Source: a virus
DNA: 38,712 nucleotides
Virus record (IMG/VR): IMGVR_UViG_3300037133_000122
Location: 1 to 38,712 of that record
Reading direction: 5' to 3' (one strand)
Shown: positions 22,306-30,108 of the stretch, one piece after another
Layout of the letters: each line of letters opens with the position of its first letter
How positions within the stretch are numbered: the stretch's first letter is position 1
The notes under the pieces: generated by a model
What the model was told of the DNA's origin: nothing
The model's database searches: none
Seen by the model: the letters and a program-made list of their open reading frames with translations, nothing else
Position numbers and translations under genes: made by a program

Positions 22306-22380
22306 TCCGGGGTAGAGCAGTGGTCGCTCGCGTGGCCCATAACCAAGAGGTCGCTGGTTCGAGTCCAGACCCCGGCACCA
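22306..22380 (+). tRNA. tRNA-Met (anticodon CAT), atypical, CCA encoded
   Basis: Cloverleaf: acceptor TCCGGGG (22306-22312) with CCCCGGC, six of seven pairs, position 1 mismatched; D-arm GAGC/GCTC with GG in the loop; anticodon loop CCCATAA; variable loop AGGTC; T-arm with TTCGAGT; 3' ACCA encoded. The unpaired 1:72 and A11:U24 pair are initiator-tRNA traits, but the GGG/CCC anticodon-stem triplet is incomplete. Position 33 is C instead of the near-universal U, and 28:42 and 49:65 are mismatched, so function may be altered. Initiator, elongator Met or lysidine-Ile are all possible. Confidence 0.8.
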
Positions 22381-22383
22381 ACA

Positions 22384-22463
22384 GTTTGCAGCGGCATGGT
22401 GATACGCGAGATGCGTATACAGGGTCTTGAGTGCTTCTTCCCGTCCGAAACACCGCTGCAAAG
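22384..22463 (+). ncRNA. Hairpin between tRNA and tmRNA, related in design to the 7947/8040/36004 elements
   Basis: TTTGCAGCGG (22385-22394) pairs perfectly with CCGCTGCAAA (22453-22462) across 58 bases, inside which ATACGC/GCGTAT forms a second stem. The arms resemble AAGTTTGCGCGG/CCGCGCAA of the other elements with one inserted base, and the interior length is similar (58 versus 60-63). It may be a small RNA or processing hairpin of the tRNA-tmRNA transcript. Confidence 0.45.
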
Positions 22464-22498
22464 AGTCTCATTCCTCGCTTGAATGAGTGGTGGAGGCG

Positions 22499-22956
22499 GC
22501 GCAGTCTTTACGAATCGCCCAGGGTACGCATGGTATGAAGCGAGTTGAAGGATGTTTCGGACGTGGGTTCAATTCCCACCGGCTCCACCAATGGGGGGCC
22601 GTCACGGTTTCGACGGGAGTCTGGAGATTTGTGGACTGTGCAGGGACCGGTGCTCACCTTAACGAGAACCAAACAGCAACTGCCACCACACGTGACAGCA
22701 AGAAGTCAGCCAAGGTTTTGGCCTTCCCGGCCCGCACCGTGGCGCTTCAAATGGCGGCCTAACCACCGTCGGAGCCAGCCGGGAGCTTGGCAACAGAATT
22801 CCGGCACCATTCCATAAACAGAGAGGGGCGTAGCTAGGGAAAGAAAAAGCTGGACGGATTGCCGAGCGCTAGATCTGCGAGACGCGCTCAAGGTATAGGC
22901 AAAAGCGCAGGACCAGCCAATCTTGCAAGTCCTGAGTCCCAACATAGCAGCAGCAC
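22499..22956 (+). ncRNA. ssrA: Circularly permuted (two-piece) tmRNA gene
   Basis: The 3' part comes first: T-arm GTGGG-TTCAATT-CCCAC (22563-22579), acceptor strand CGGCTCC and ACCA (22580-22590). After only ATGG, the mature 5' end follows: GGGGCCG (22595-22601), pairing with CGGCTCC and including the G3:U70 alanine identity pair, then GTTTCGACGGGAG, the conserved tmRNA 5' signature. Helix 2 can form between the pieces: GATTTG (22626) with CGAATC (22511) and GACTGTGC (22634) with GCGCAGTC (22499). The tag frame ends ...AKVLAFPARTVALQMAA-stop at 22762, typical in its alanine-rich hydrophobic end. Pseudoknot-like stems follow. It would rescue stalled ribosomes together with SmpB. Confidence 0.88.
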
Positions 22957-22990
22957 CCAACAGGCAGCGCCATTACGGGCTGCCTGTTGG
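22957..22990 (+). terminator. 12-bp hairpin after the tmRNA
   Basis: CCAACAGGCAGC (22957-22968) and GCTGCCTGTTGG (22979-22990) pair perfectly around a ten-base loop. No T run follows, but the position directly after the tmRNA fits a terminator or 3'-processing hairpin. The next gene starts 12 bases later. Confidence 0.6.
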
Positions 22991-23002
22991 CATTGGAGAG
23001 AA

Positions 23003-23494
23003 ATGCTTGAAGACACAAATCCACCCCGCAACCGTCAGCCGCGCTGGCGCGCGGCGCGCCGTCGAGAGCTGAAGGAACACGGCATTACCCCCACCCGTCG
23101 CCGCTACGCCTGGAGCGTGCACACGACAGCGCTGCAGAAACTTCCAGAATGGGTTCATGCCGTGAAGATCGGCGCGCTGGGCACTCTGGCGAGTCGAAAC
23201 CGCGTCTGGCTGAACCCCCGCGACGCCAAGCGGCTGACCTGGCAAGACCACTTGGCCGGCGGTCAGAGCGAGGTCACAACGGCTGAGTTGCGGTATTGTG
23301 AGGTATGCGGCAGGCCACTGATTGGCATAGAGGCGGAGAAGCGTCGTAAACTGAGCGAGAGCAGTTCGGACGGCCGCCAGCAGCCATGCGGACCGGAATG
23401 CGCACGGGATGCCGCCAGCGGATGCTGGAAGAAGTTGGGAAGGATTCAGTATCGGCGTAAAGCAGCCGCTGTACCCTACAGGAGATCGAAGTGA
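23003..23494 (+). CDS. Hypothetical protein with C-terminal zinc knuckle
   Basis: 163 residues from ATG 23003 (GGAGAG upstream). Very basic N-terminus (RNRQPRWRAARRRELKEHG), a middle region, and a C-terminal CEVCGRP...CGPECAR group likely to bind zinc, followed by a basic tail. Nucleic-acid binding is plausible. Its stop overlaps the start of the first fibre-like gene. Confidence 0.5.
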   Translation: MLEDTNPPRNRQPRWRAARRRELKEHGITPTRRRYAWSVHTTALQKLPEWVHAVKIGALGTLASRNRVWLNPRDAKRLTWQDHLAGGQSEVTTAELRYCEVCGRPLIGIEAEKRRKLSESSSDGRQQPCGPECARDAASGCWKKLGRIQYRRKAAAVPYRRSK

Positions 23495-24774
23495 TTGAAT
23501 ACGCGATTCGCGTCATCATCCGCATAACGGTTGGATTTCTACTGCTTTGCTTTGCGCTCGATGCCTCTGGTCAGTATGTGACCCTGACCGGCCAGATGCA
23601 GGGCGCGAACGGCTTGCCAGCATCCAACAACGTCATCAGCTTTGAGCCCTCCCAAATCTTCTTCATTCCTGGAACAAACACCACACAGCAAGTTGGGAAC
23701 CTTTACGGCAGCGGCGCGCCCACGGGAACCTGCGTCGTTTCTGGCCAGTTCTACACGAACAACTCGACCACTCCCCCATCGCTCTATCAGTGCATTTACG
23801 GCGTCTGGGTCTACGTCGGCACGCAAGGTAGCGGCACAGTAACCAGCGTTGGAATCTCAGTTCCAAACTGGTTGACGGTCATTGGCAGTCCGGTTACAAG
23901 CAACGGCACTATTGCAATTACCGGGACCAGTGAGGCATCCAACCTGTTCCTTGCCTCCCCAAACGGAACTTCAGGCGCAATGACGCCGCGCGCAATCGTC
24001 TCAGCCGACCTGCCGTCAACCATAGCGGCCAACACGACCGGCAACGCTGCCACAGCCACGGCGTTTGCCTCCACGCCCACTCTCTGCGCTACCGGCTACG
24101 CTCCGACCGGTATTCTGCCAAACGGCAACACAACTGGATGCACGGCATATGATATAGCAGGTGCAGCAGATACAGCGCAGGCCAATGCCTCGGTTTATGC
24201 AGCTTCAGCGCAGAATAACGCCGAAACCTATGCCGCCGCATTGGCGCCTGTTGCGGCGGGAGGTACGAGCGGATACGTTTGGACATCTCAAGGTCTATCG
24301 GCATCACCCATATGGGCTGCTCCTGCGGCAGGAACCGTGACCAGCATCGGGATAACAGTTCCCTCGATATTGGCTGTCGATCCCTCCACCATTACAACGA
24401 GCGGCACATTCGCGCTGACGCTGGCCAGCGAGCCGGCATACAGTGTGCTGAACAATGCAACCTCATCGAGCAACACGCCTGGATTTACAGACAGCCCCAT
24501 AGTGAACAATCTGACCGTCGTAGGGACATTATCAGGCGGAAACATTGCGACCGGCTCTGCGCGCCGCGGAACTTTCACATGCACAGCCGGGGGAACGATT
24601 TCCGTGAGCAATACCAACGGATTAATTACCTCTGACGTGACGATCAGCCTCAACACTCCAGGCGGTACAATCTCTACAGCTCCAGCCATGAAGACTACTA
24701 CGGCTGGAACTGGGTTCACTGTGCTCTGCGGAGCAGCAGATTCGAGCGTTTACAACTACGCCATCTGGAACTAA
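23491..24774 (+). CDS. Fibre-like secreted protein with two GTVTS repeats
   Basis: 427 residues from GTG 23491 (AGGAG six bases upstream). An N-terminal hydrophobic segment (IRVIIRITVGFLLLCFALDASGQ) looks like a Sec signal peptide. The rest is Thr/Ser/Gly/Ala-rich beta sequence. A module GTVTSVGISVPNWLTV (~residue 110) recurs as GTVTSIGITVPSILAV (~285). Between them are the fibre-like stretches SGAMTPRAIVSADLPS and a short Ala-rich helix. The style is that of tail-fibre or adhesin shafts. Whether it is a virion fibre or an exported surface protein is open, since signal peptides are not expected on tail fibres. Confidence 0.6.
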   Translation: MIEYAIRVIIRITVGFLLLCFALDASGQYVTLTGQMQGANGLPASNNVISFEPSQIFFIPGTNTTQQVGNLYGSGAPTGTCVVSGQFYTNNSTTPPSLYQCIYGVWVYVGTQGSGTVTSVGISVPNWLTVIGSPVTSNGTIAITGTSEASNLFLASPNGTSGAMTPRAIVSADLPSTIAANTTGNAATATAFASTPTLCATGYAPTGILPNGNTTGCTAYDIAGAADTAQANASVYAASAQNNAETYAAALAPVAAGGTSGYVWTSQGLSASPIWAAPAAGTVTSIGITVPSILAVDPSTITTSGTFALTLASEPAYSVLNNATSSSNTPGFTDSPIVNNLTVVGTLSGGNIATGSARRGTFTCTAGGTISVSNTNGLITSDVTISLNTPGGTISTAPAMKTTTAGTGFTVLCGAADSSVYNYAIWN

Positions 24775-24786
24775 AAGGACTATTCG

Positions 24787-26211
24787 ATGAAGCTCCCTGC
24801 TTGTGCTTTTGTTCTTCTGTCGTCAATATGCGCCGCGCAGACAACCCCGGTTGTCGTGCCGACAACCGCCGAGTGCGCGACCAGCACGGACGGCTCGGTG
24901 GTTGGCGTCCAGAATCCTCTTGACGTCCCCGTCGTAGCCGCTGGTTACACCGGAACGCTTCCTGCCGGGAACTACTACGTCCAGATCGGCTGGTACGACA
25001 CATCGAGCCATGTGACGCTGGTCAGCCCTGAGGTTCAAGTGCAGCTCAGCGGCACCGGCCAGCTTCAGGTGAGCCCACCAACCAGCGGAATGCCCGCGAC
25101 CGCGGTTGGAATGAACGTGTACATCGGGGCAAATTCGGGATCAGAAACCCTGCAAGGAACCACGATGGGAGCCGCGACCTTTACTCAAAGCACACCTCTT
25201 ACGTCGGGCACGGCGCTTCCAACCACGAACACCACGGTTTGCAAGATAATCGCCAATGACGCCGGCTGGCCCACAGGCACAGGCTACAATGTCAGCTTGA
25301 CGACGCCCTCGGGCGCAACGATGCCGGGCTATCCAATGCGCTGGCAGTTGCTTGGACCGGGCGGCACGGTGAACCTCGGCCAAGGCCTGCCGTACTACAA
25401 TGGCACCGTTAATTACCCGATTCCGATCCTTGCCATTCCCTACAACCATGCTCCGCAGTCGATCAGCGGCCCGCTGAGCATGACCGGCTACAGCATCAGC
25501 CAAGTGCTCTCGCTGGGCGTTGGTACTTCCTTGCCGGCCTATGGCGTCGACGTGGAGGGGGTTGGGAATCGCAGCTACATCAACGCCAAAGGAGGATATC
25601 TTGTCAACGGCGATGGTGGATCCTCGGGTTTCTGCCTCGGATCTGACGGCACCGCCTACAATACCTCATATGCCTGCGGAAGCACGGTTTATTACCAGAC
25701 CTGGGAAACCAACGGCACAGCGGTAACACAAGCAATTACCGCAAACTTTGTTTCCCCATTAACAGTCTCGACATCCGGCGCGGTAACAACGGTTGGGTTA
25801 GAGGATAGTGGCGTGGTGGCCGGAACATATACCTATCCAGCGTCAATTTCAGTTGACCCATATGGTCTGATCACATCCATTACGGCAGGAACACACTCTG
25901 CGGCCTGCGCGGCCTACACGAGCACGGCGTCATCCGGCTGTGCAATCACCGCAGACGGCAAGTTATACGAATGGGTTCAGGGCGCCGCTACTACCACGGT
26001 TCAGACTGTGCTGTCGACTTCCTGGCCAATTCCGTTCACGTCGTATTGTTTTCCACAAATTTCAGTAAAGGTCACAGGAACGGATTACGGAGAAATGCCC
26101 GTCCCATCGATCACGTCATGGGGCATATCGAGCGTGAACTACTTGTTCGTTCGAAACGCCGACCACGGCGGCATGACGCTGACTCCTCTGCTAAGCTGCA
26201 TTGGGTATTAG
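24787..26211 (+). CDS. Fibre-like secreted protein
   Basis: 474 residues from ATG 24787 (AAGGA upstream), with signal peptide MKLPACAFVLLSSICAAQ. Residues ~45-150 form a Fn3-like beta module (YYVQIGWYDTSSHVTLVSPE, then AVGMNVYIG), also seen in the 26752 protein. The centre is a Gly/Thr-rich shaft, and the C-terminus (FPQISVKVTGTDYGEMP, SVNYLFVRNADHGGMTL, ending SCIGY) resembles receptor-binding tips of phage fibres. Probably binds a cell-surface ligand; location (virion or exported) is uncertain. Confidence 0.6.
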   Translation: MKLPACAFVLLSSICAAQTTPVVVPTTAECATSTDGSVVGVQNPLDVPVVAAGYTGTLPAGNYYVQIGWYDTSSHVTLVSPEVQVQLSGTGQLQVSPPTSGMPATAVGMNVYIGANSGSETLQGTTMGAATFTQSTPLTSGTALPTTNTTVCKIIANDAGWPTGTGYNVSLTTPSGATMPGYPMRWQLLGPGGTVNLGQGLPYYNGTVNYPIPILAIPYNHAPQSISGPLSMTGYSISQVLSLGVGTSLPAYGVDVEGVGNRSYINAKGGYLVNGDGGSSGFCLGSDGTAYNTSYACGSTVYYQTWETNGTAVTQAITANFVSPLTVSTSGAVTTVGLEDSGVVAGTYTYPASISVDPYGLITSITAGTHSAACAAYTSTASSGCAITADGKLYEWVQGAATTTVQTVLSTSWPIPFTSYCFPQISVKVTGTDYGEMPVPSITSWGISSVNYLFVRNADHGGMTLTPLLSCIGY

Positions 26212-26232
26212 TTTTGGAAAAGGAGGGCTGCC

Positions 26233-26673
26233 ATGGCCCTGAAATACGGTGATGCTGTTATTTTGGTCAAGAAGTCGGGCGATGGAGAGATTCACCGCCT
26301 GAATGCGATCGTGCTAGATGTGAGCGTCCACGCTCCCATCTCAGCCGACCGGAAAGTTATCAAGAAGCTGGGCCAGCCGCTCGATGCCGAGGAACATCTT
26401 GACCTCGCTTTCGCGCGCGAGATGCCTCCCGGCCATGCGCTCAAGTCCCACGATCTGGCATTGGTTTTTCAGCCAGCCTATGACGTGCGGCCTTGGAGCT
26501 CAGATCTGTATATCGGATGGGAAAATCCACTAGGCCCAAAGGTTGAGCGCACGCCGGAAACAGAGACCAAAATATACTCTGATGGCACGACGGCAACAGG
26601 CCCTGGTCCGCTGCCGGAACTTTCCCCGGCGCAGCAAGACGCACAGCCACCCGAGCCACCCGAGGCCGCGTAG
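26233..26673 (+). CDS. Small hypothetical protein in the fibre region
   Basis: 146 residues from ATG 26233 with a consensus GGAGG upstream. An N-terminal beta/alpha part (YGDAVILVKKSGDGEIHRLNAIVLDVSV) is followed by a proline- and glutamate-rich tail (residues ~110-146) that looks disordered. No signal peptide. It could be a fibre chaperone or assembly factor because it sits between fibre-like genes, but that is context only. Confidence 0.5.
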   Translation: MALKYGDAVILVKKSGDGEIHRLNAIVLDVSVHAPISADRKVIKKLGQPLDAEEHLDLAFAREMPPGHALKSHDLALVFQPAYDVRPWSSDLYIGWENPLGPKVERTPETETKIYSDGTTATGPGPLPELSPAQQDAQPPEPPEAA

Positions 26674-26751
26674 CCAACCGCTCCATTATCCGAGCGCTGT
26701 TTGCGGCGCTTGACAAGTTGATGACAAGATTGATTCCGAAGGAGTTCAGAC

Positions 26752-29046
26752 ATGAAAAGCATTGGAGCGGTCATCCGCCGTGTGCTGGTTGTTTTATCCA
26801 CCTCGATTCTGGCGCTGAGTGGCGTTATTGCCTTCGCCCAGACCAACCTCCCGCCGACTTGGGTGTTTGCGCGGGCGTACAACGGCTGGAATATCGTCAG
26901 CCAGCAGGCGGACACTTACACCTTCAATGGCGGTGTTTGCAACTTCACCCCCTCAACTAATGGCAATGTTCCCAGCATCTTTGTCTTCAGCGGCTACCAG
27001 GCGGGAGTACAGGTCTTTTATCCCGTAGCGATCACTGACCAAGGCGTGGGCTCAACCACGAGCGAGATCGTGACGCCGACTGCGACCATCCAGAGCGCCA
27101 GCTCCTGCGGCTTCTCCGCCTCAACGCTAAACTCACACACCAGCTTTGTACTGAGCTCCGGCACTGCCGGCCTTCAGGAAGCGATTGTAACCGAGCAACA
27201 GACCGCGCCGGTCTTTGACGTGATTCTGGACAAGTACTGGTATCAGACAGTTGCGGCTCTGCCCGGAAATCCGACTCCAGCGTCAATCATTGCCTCCGTT
27301 AAGGGCAATTCAGACGTAGGCATAGTTGACACCACCACGTTGCCATGGACGTACTACAGCTGGAACGGCACAAATTACGTTGCATCCGCCCCGACCGGCA
27401 GTTTGGCGATTACCAGCGTTACCCCGCTGGCGGCCCCGGCTGCGCTCTCGAGCTCCGCAACGACCAACGGCATCATCACCACGTCGAGCACGGGCGGCAC
27501 AATCCCGATCACCGGATCGACCTACCGCCTGGCCGCAACCTACGTGACGGCAATTGGCGGCGAGACAACTATCTCGTCTGACAGCGCGTCGACCATCACT
27601 ACCGGGACGAGCACGGCCACCAACAGCATCACCGTAACCAGCCCTGCCGCCGAGACCGGCGCTGTCGGTTGGCGTCTTTATGTTAGCCCGGCCGGGGATA
27701 ATTCTTCTGTTACGACCAAACTTGGAGTTGCCGCAAATTACGCATTGCTGGGGTATTCAGGCATTACAAACACCGGAAGCACGGTCGTTACCGGAGGGAA
27801 TATTGGCTCATCGCCAACTGCCAGCATCACTGGTTTTCCAGCGGGCGTGCTGACTCCTCCTGCCGTGATCGATAACACTAACGCCGCAGCCGCGCAAACG
27901 GCGCTCACTGCCGCGATCAGCTACTACCAAGGCTTATCAGCCACACTCTCCGGGCTGAGCACACTGAGCACCTCCGGCAATGGGTCAACAGCATCGACCT
28001 ACACCTCAGGGGTCTACACAGGGACGGCTCTCACAATGGCGACGGGCATCATTCTCGATGCGCAAAATAACCCCAACGCCACTTTTGTTTTTGTTTCCAG
28101 CTCCACTATCAACCTCGCTACCGGTCAATCGGTTGTGCTAGTCAATGGCGCTAAGGCTTCGAATGTGGTTTTTGTAGCTGGCAGCGCGTTCACGTCTGTC
28201 GCAACGTCTACGGTTAACGGCAACATTCTTGCCGTAACCAGTATCACGTTAGGCGGTGGAATTCTGAACGGCCGAGCGCTTGCATCGACAGGAGCAGTCA
28301 CCATTTCGGCTGCGACTGCCGTGACTGTGGCGGCTACCGGATCGACAGGGACCGAAACCCTATACGCATCGTCCTGCGCATCGGCTTCAACTGGCCAAAC
28401 TGTGCTGAATGGTGTTTGCGCAATTGGGTCGAGCGCCACAATCACCACCATCACGTCCGGAACCGCAACGGTCCCCGCGATCAACAACGCATTTTTGACG
28501 TCGGGTGGAACAACCTCTCCTCTTCAGGCGGTGCTGAGCAGCTATCCATCCTTCACCGCTGTCGCAATCCTTGGCTCTGGTTCCACTGGAGTTCTCGCTG
28601 AAATCAACTTGCCGGCAGGCTATCTAAACTCTCTGGGACGCACTATCAGGATTTGCGGAAGCGGTTTTGCCACCACCAACAGCACGGCTGGAACGCTGAC
28701 CCTTGCCACCACGCTGGCGAGTATTCCCGGCGTCACTACAATCACTCCGTTCACAGCGGTGAGCGGTGCCACAACCGCCTCGGCGGCCGTCAACTTCAAT
28801 TTCTGCACAGACTGGACGACCACCGCTACGGGTGCGACTGGCACATTGGAAGCCCACGGCTGGGCCAATTACACCTTGGCTGGAACTGCGGTTGCATCTC
28901 CTGCGGCAGACATTATCCGCGCGGCATCCGCATCCGTGAATCTGACCGCTCAAGATCAGATTGCCGTGACCCTCACTCCCGCAACCACCGCGATAACCAC
29001 CGGCGGCGCGCAACTTCGTCAGTTGACTGTGGAAGTTCTCCAGTAG
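26752..29046 (+). CDS. Secreted fibre-like protein with a DUF3494 (ice-binding-like) domain
   Basis: 764 residues from ATG 26752 (GAAGGAG upstream), with signal peptide VLVVLSTSILALSGVIAFAQ. Domains in order: an N-terminal module (~30-165, with EIVTPTATI and GLQEAIV) shared with the 30109 protein; a Fn3-like module (~255-340) shared with the 24787 protein; a DUF3494/ice-binding-type solenoid (~375-528) with YTSGVYTGTALTMATGIILDA, NATFVFVSSSTINLA, VVLVNGAKASNVVFVAG and NGRALASTGAVT; then a beta-rich C-terminal domain. DUF3494 proteins bind ice or act as surface adhesins. In a phage gene it may serve in adhesion or attach to host-surface solenoids. Confidence 0.75.
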   Translation: MKSIGAVIRRVLVVLSTSILALSGVIAFAQTNLPPTWVFARAYNGWNIVSQQADTYTFNGGVCNFTPSTNGNVPSIFVFSGYQAGVQVFYPVAITDQGVGSTTSEIVTPTATIQSASSCGFSASTLNSHTSFVLSSGTAGLQEAIVTEQQTAPVFDVILDKYWYQTVAALPGNPTPASIIASVKGNSDVGIVDTTTLPWTYYSWNGTNYVASAPTGSLAITSVTPLAAPAALSSSATTNGIITTSSTGGTIPITGSTYRLAATYVTAIGGETTISSDSASTITTGTSTATNSITVTSPAAETGAVGWRLYVSPAGDNSSVTTKLGVAANYALLGYSGITNTGSTVVTGGNIGSSPTASITGFPAGVLTPPAVIDNTNAAAAQTALTAAISYYQGLSATLSGLSTLSTSGNGSTASTYTSGVYTGTALTMATGIILDAQNNPNATFVFVSSSTINLATGQSVVLVNGAKASNVVFVAGSAFTSVATSTVNGNILAVTSITLGGGILNGRALASTGAVTISAATAVTVAATGSTGTETLYASSCASASTGQTVLNGVCAIGSSATITTITSGTATVPAINNAFLTSGGTTSPLQAVLSSYPSFTAVAILGSGSTGVLAEINLPAGYLNSLGRTIRICGSGFATTNSTAGTLTLATTLASIPGVTTITPFTAVSGATTASAAVNFNFCTDWTTTATGATGTLEAHGWANYTLAGTAVASPAADIIRAASASVNLTAQDQIAVTLTPATTAITTGGAQLRQLTVEVLQ

Positions 29047-29061
29047 CCCTCCCACAACATT

Positions 29062-29083
29062 GGCCCCGCCAACCAGCGGGGCC
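29062..29083 (+). terminator. GC-rich hairpin after the DUF3494 gene
   Basis: GGCCCCGC and GCGGGGCC pair over eight bases around CAACCA, followed by GCTTCAATATACTTGTTTT. It sits 16 bases after the stop and fits a rho-independent terminator, with the T-rich tract somewhat displaced. Confidence 0.65.
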
Positions 29084-29116
29084 GCTTCAATATACTTGTT
29101 TTAATGGCCTGAAGGG

Positions 29117-30106
29117 ATGCTGAGTAATATGATTCTGTTTATCATCAAGCGCACGCATGACTATGACGGTGACCAGGTTATTTCCAATGGGTTGCGTAAC
29201 TCTGCCCAGTTTGTAGTTGACCTGTTGATGCATGAAGGCATCAAAGCTAGATTAGTTGACGTGATAGACGCTAACGGTATAGATGCCGCGGTAACGCGAT
29301 ACCGGCCAGAGCGCGTAGTTATTGAGGCCCTGTGGGTCACGCCTACCAAATTAGATGAGTTGGCAGCTATTCATCACGGTGTTAAGTGGACCGTGCGAGC
29401 GCACAGTGAATTGCCATTTTTGGCCCAAGAGGGCTGCGCCGTCGAGTGGCTGGCGGCTTACGAGAAGTTGCCGCACGTGGAAGTGGCGTTCAACTCTGGC
29501 CAGACGGTGGAAGATTTAGCCGGATTGATTCCTTCTATTTGGCTGCCCAATTACTACCCCCTGAGCAGACCGCGTGCCGAGCGTCCTACACCTCACGGTG
29601 AGTTGCGCGTCGGGTGCTTTGGCGCTATTCGGCCACTGAAGAATCAGCTTATTCAAGCCGTAGCCGCTATCCAGTGGGCAAAGCGTAAAAAGCGTCCGTT
29701 GGTATTTCACATGAATGGTGGTCGTGTTGAGCAGAACGGCAGCAATAATCTAAAGAACATTGAGGCCCTGTTTGCCGACATGGAAGAAACCTTAGTGATG
29801 CACGAGTGGCTTGCGCGTCCTGAGTTCTTGGAGCTGGTTGCTGAAATGGACGTCTGTATGCAAGTGTCGCTTAGCGAGAGTTTCAATATTACTGCGGCTG
29901 ACGCGGTGGGAATGGGCGTGCCGGTGGTCGGATCGGCAAGTGTTCCCTGGCTTACCAGGCGTTCGCAAGCTGATCCTGGAAGCGCAGCATCTATAGTGGA
30001 CGCGCTAGGCCGCGCTGATCGCATTACGGTGTTCATGAATCATCATTCGCTGGAAGACTACCTTGCTGCGGCGCGCAAGAAGTGGCTGCAGTGGGTGGAG
30101 GCTTAG
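29117..30106 (+). CDS. GT-B family glycosyltransferase (GT4-like)
   Basis: 329 residues; ATG 29117 or ATG 29129 (MILFIIKRTHDYDGDQ) could be the start. The C-terminal domain has the retaining GT-B pattern: GCFGAIRPLKNQ for the donor-binding beta-strand, LAEMDVCMQVSLSESFNITAADAVGMGVPVVGS with the E-x7-E-like SESFNITAADA motif, then a C-terminal helix. It would transfer a sugar from an activated nucleotide donor; acceptor unknown. It lacks the signal peptide of neighbours, so acts in the cytoplasm. AT content and codon style differ from the flanking fibre genes. Candidate acceptors are the Ser/Thr-rich fibres beside it or host surface glycans. Confidence 0.8.
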   Translation: MLSNMILFIIKRTHDYDGDQVISNGLRNSAQFVVDLLMHEGIKARLVDVIDANGIDAAVTRYRPERVVIEALWVTPTKLDELAAIHHGVKWTVRAHSELPFLAQEGCAVEWLAAYEKLPHVEVAFNSGQTVEDLAGLIPSIWLPNYYPLSRPRAERPTPHGELRVGCFGAIRPLKNQLIQAVAAIQWAKRKKRPLVFHMNGGRVEQNGSNNLKNIEALFADMEETLVMHEWLARPEFLELVAEMDVCMQVSLSESFNITAADAVGMGVPVVGSASVPWLTRRSQADPGSAASIVDALGRADRITVFMNHHSLEDYLAAARKKWLQWVEA

Positions 30107-30108
30107 TG

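Noticed and set aside
22230-22430. Short frame starting at ATG 22230 and running through the tRNA
   Set aside because: It reads across the tRNA and hairpin and has no family match; the tRNA explains the sequence better.
26866-26880. GTTTGCGCGGGCGT inside the DUF3494 gene matching hairpin element ends
   Set aside because: No complementary arm 60-70 bases away; it encodes VFARA in a conserved frame, so chance is the simpler explanation.
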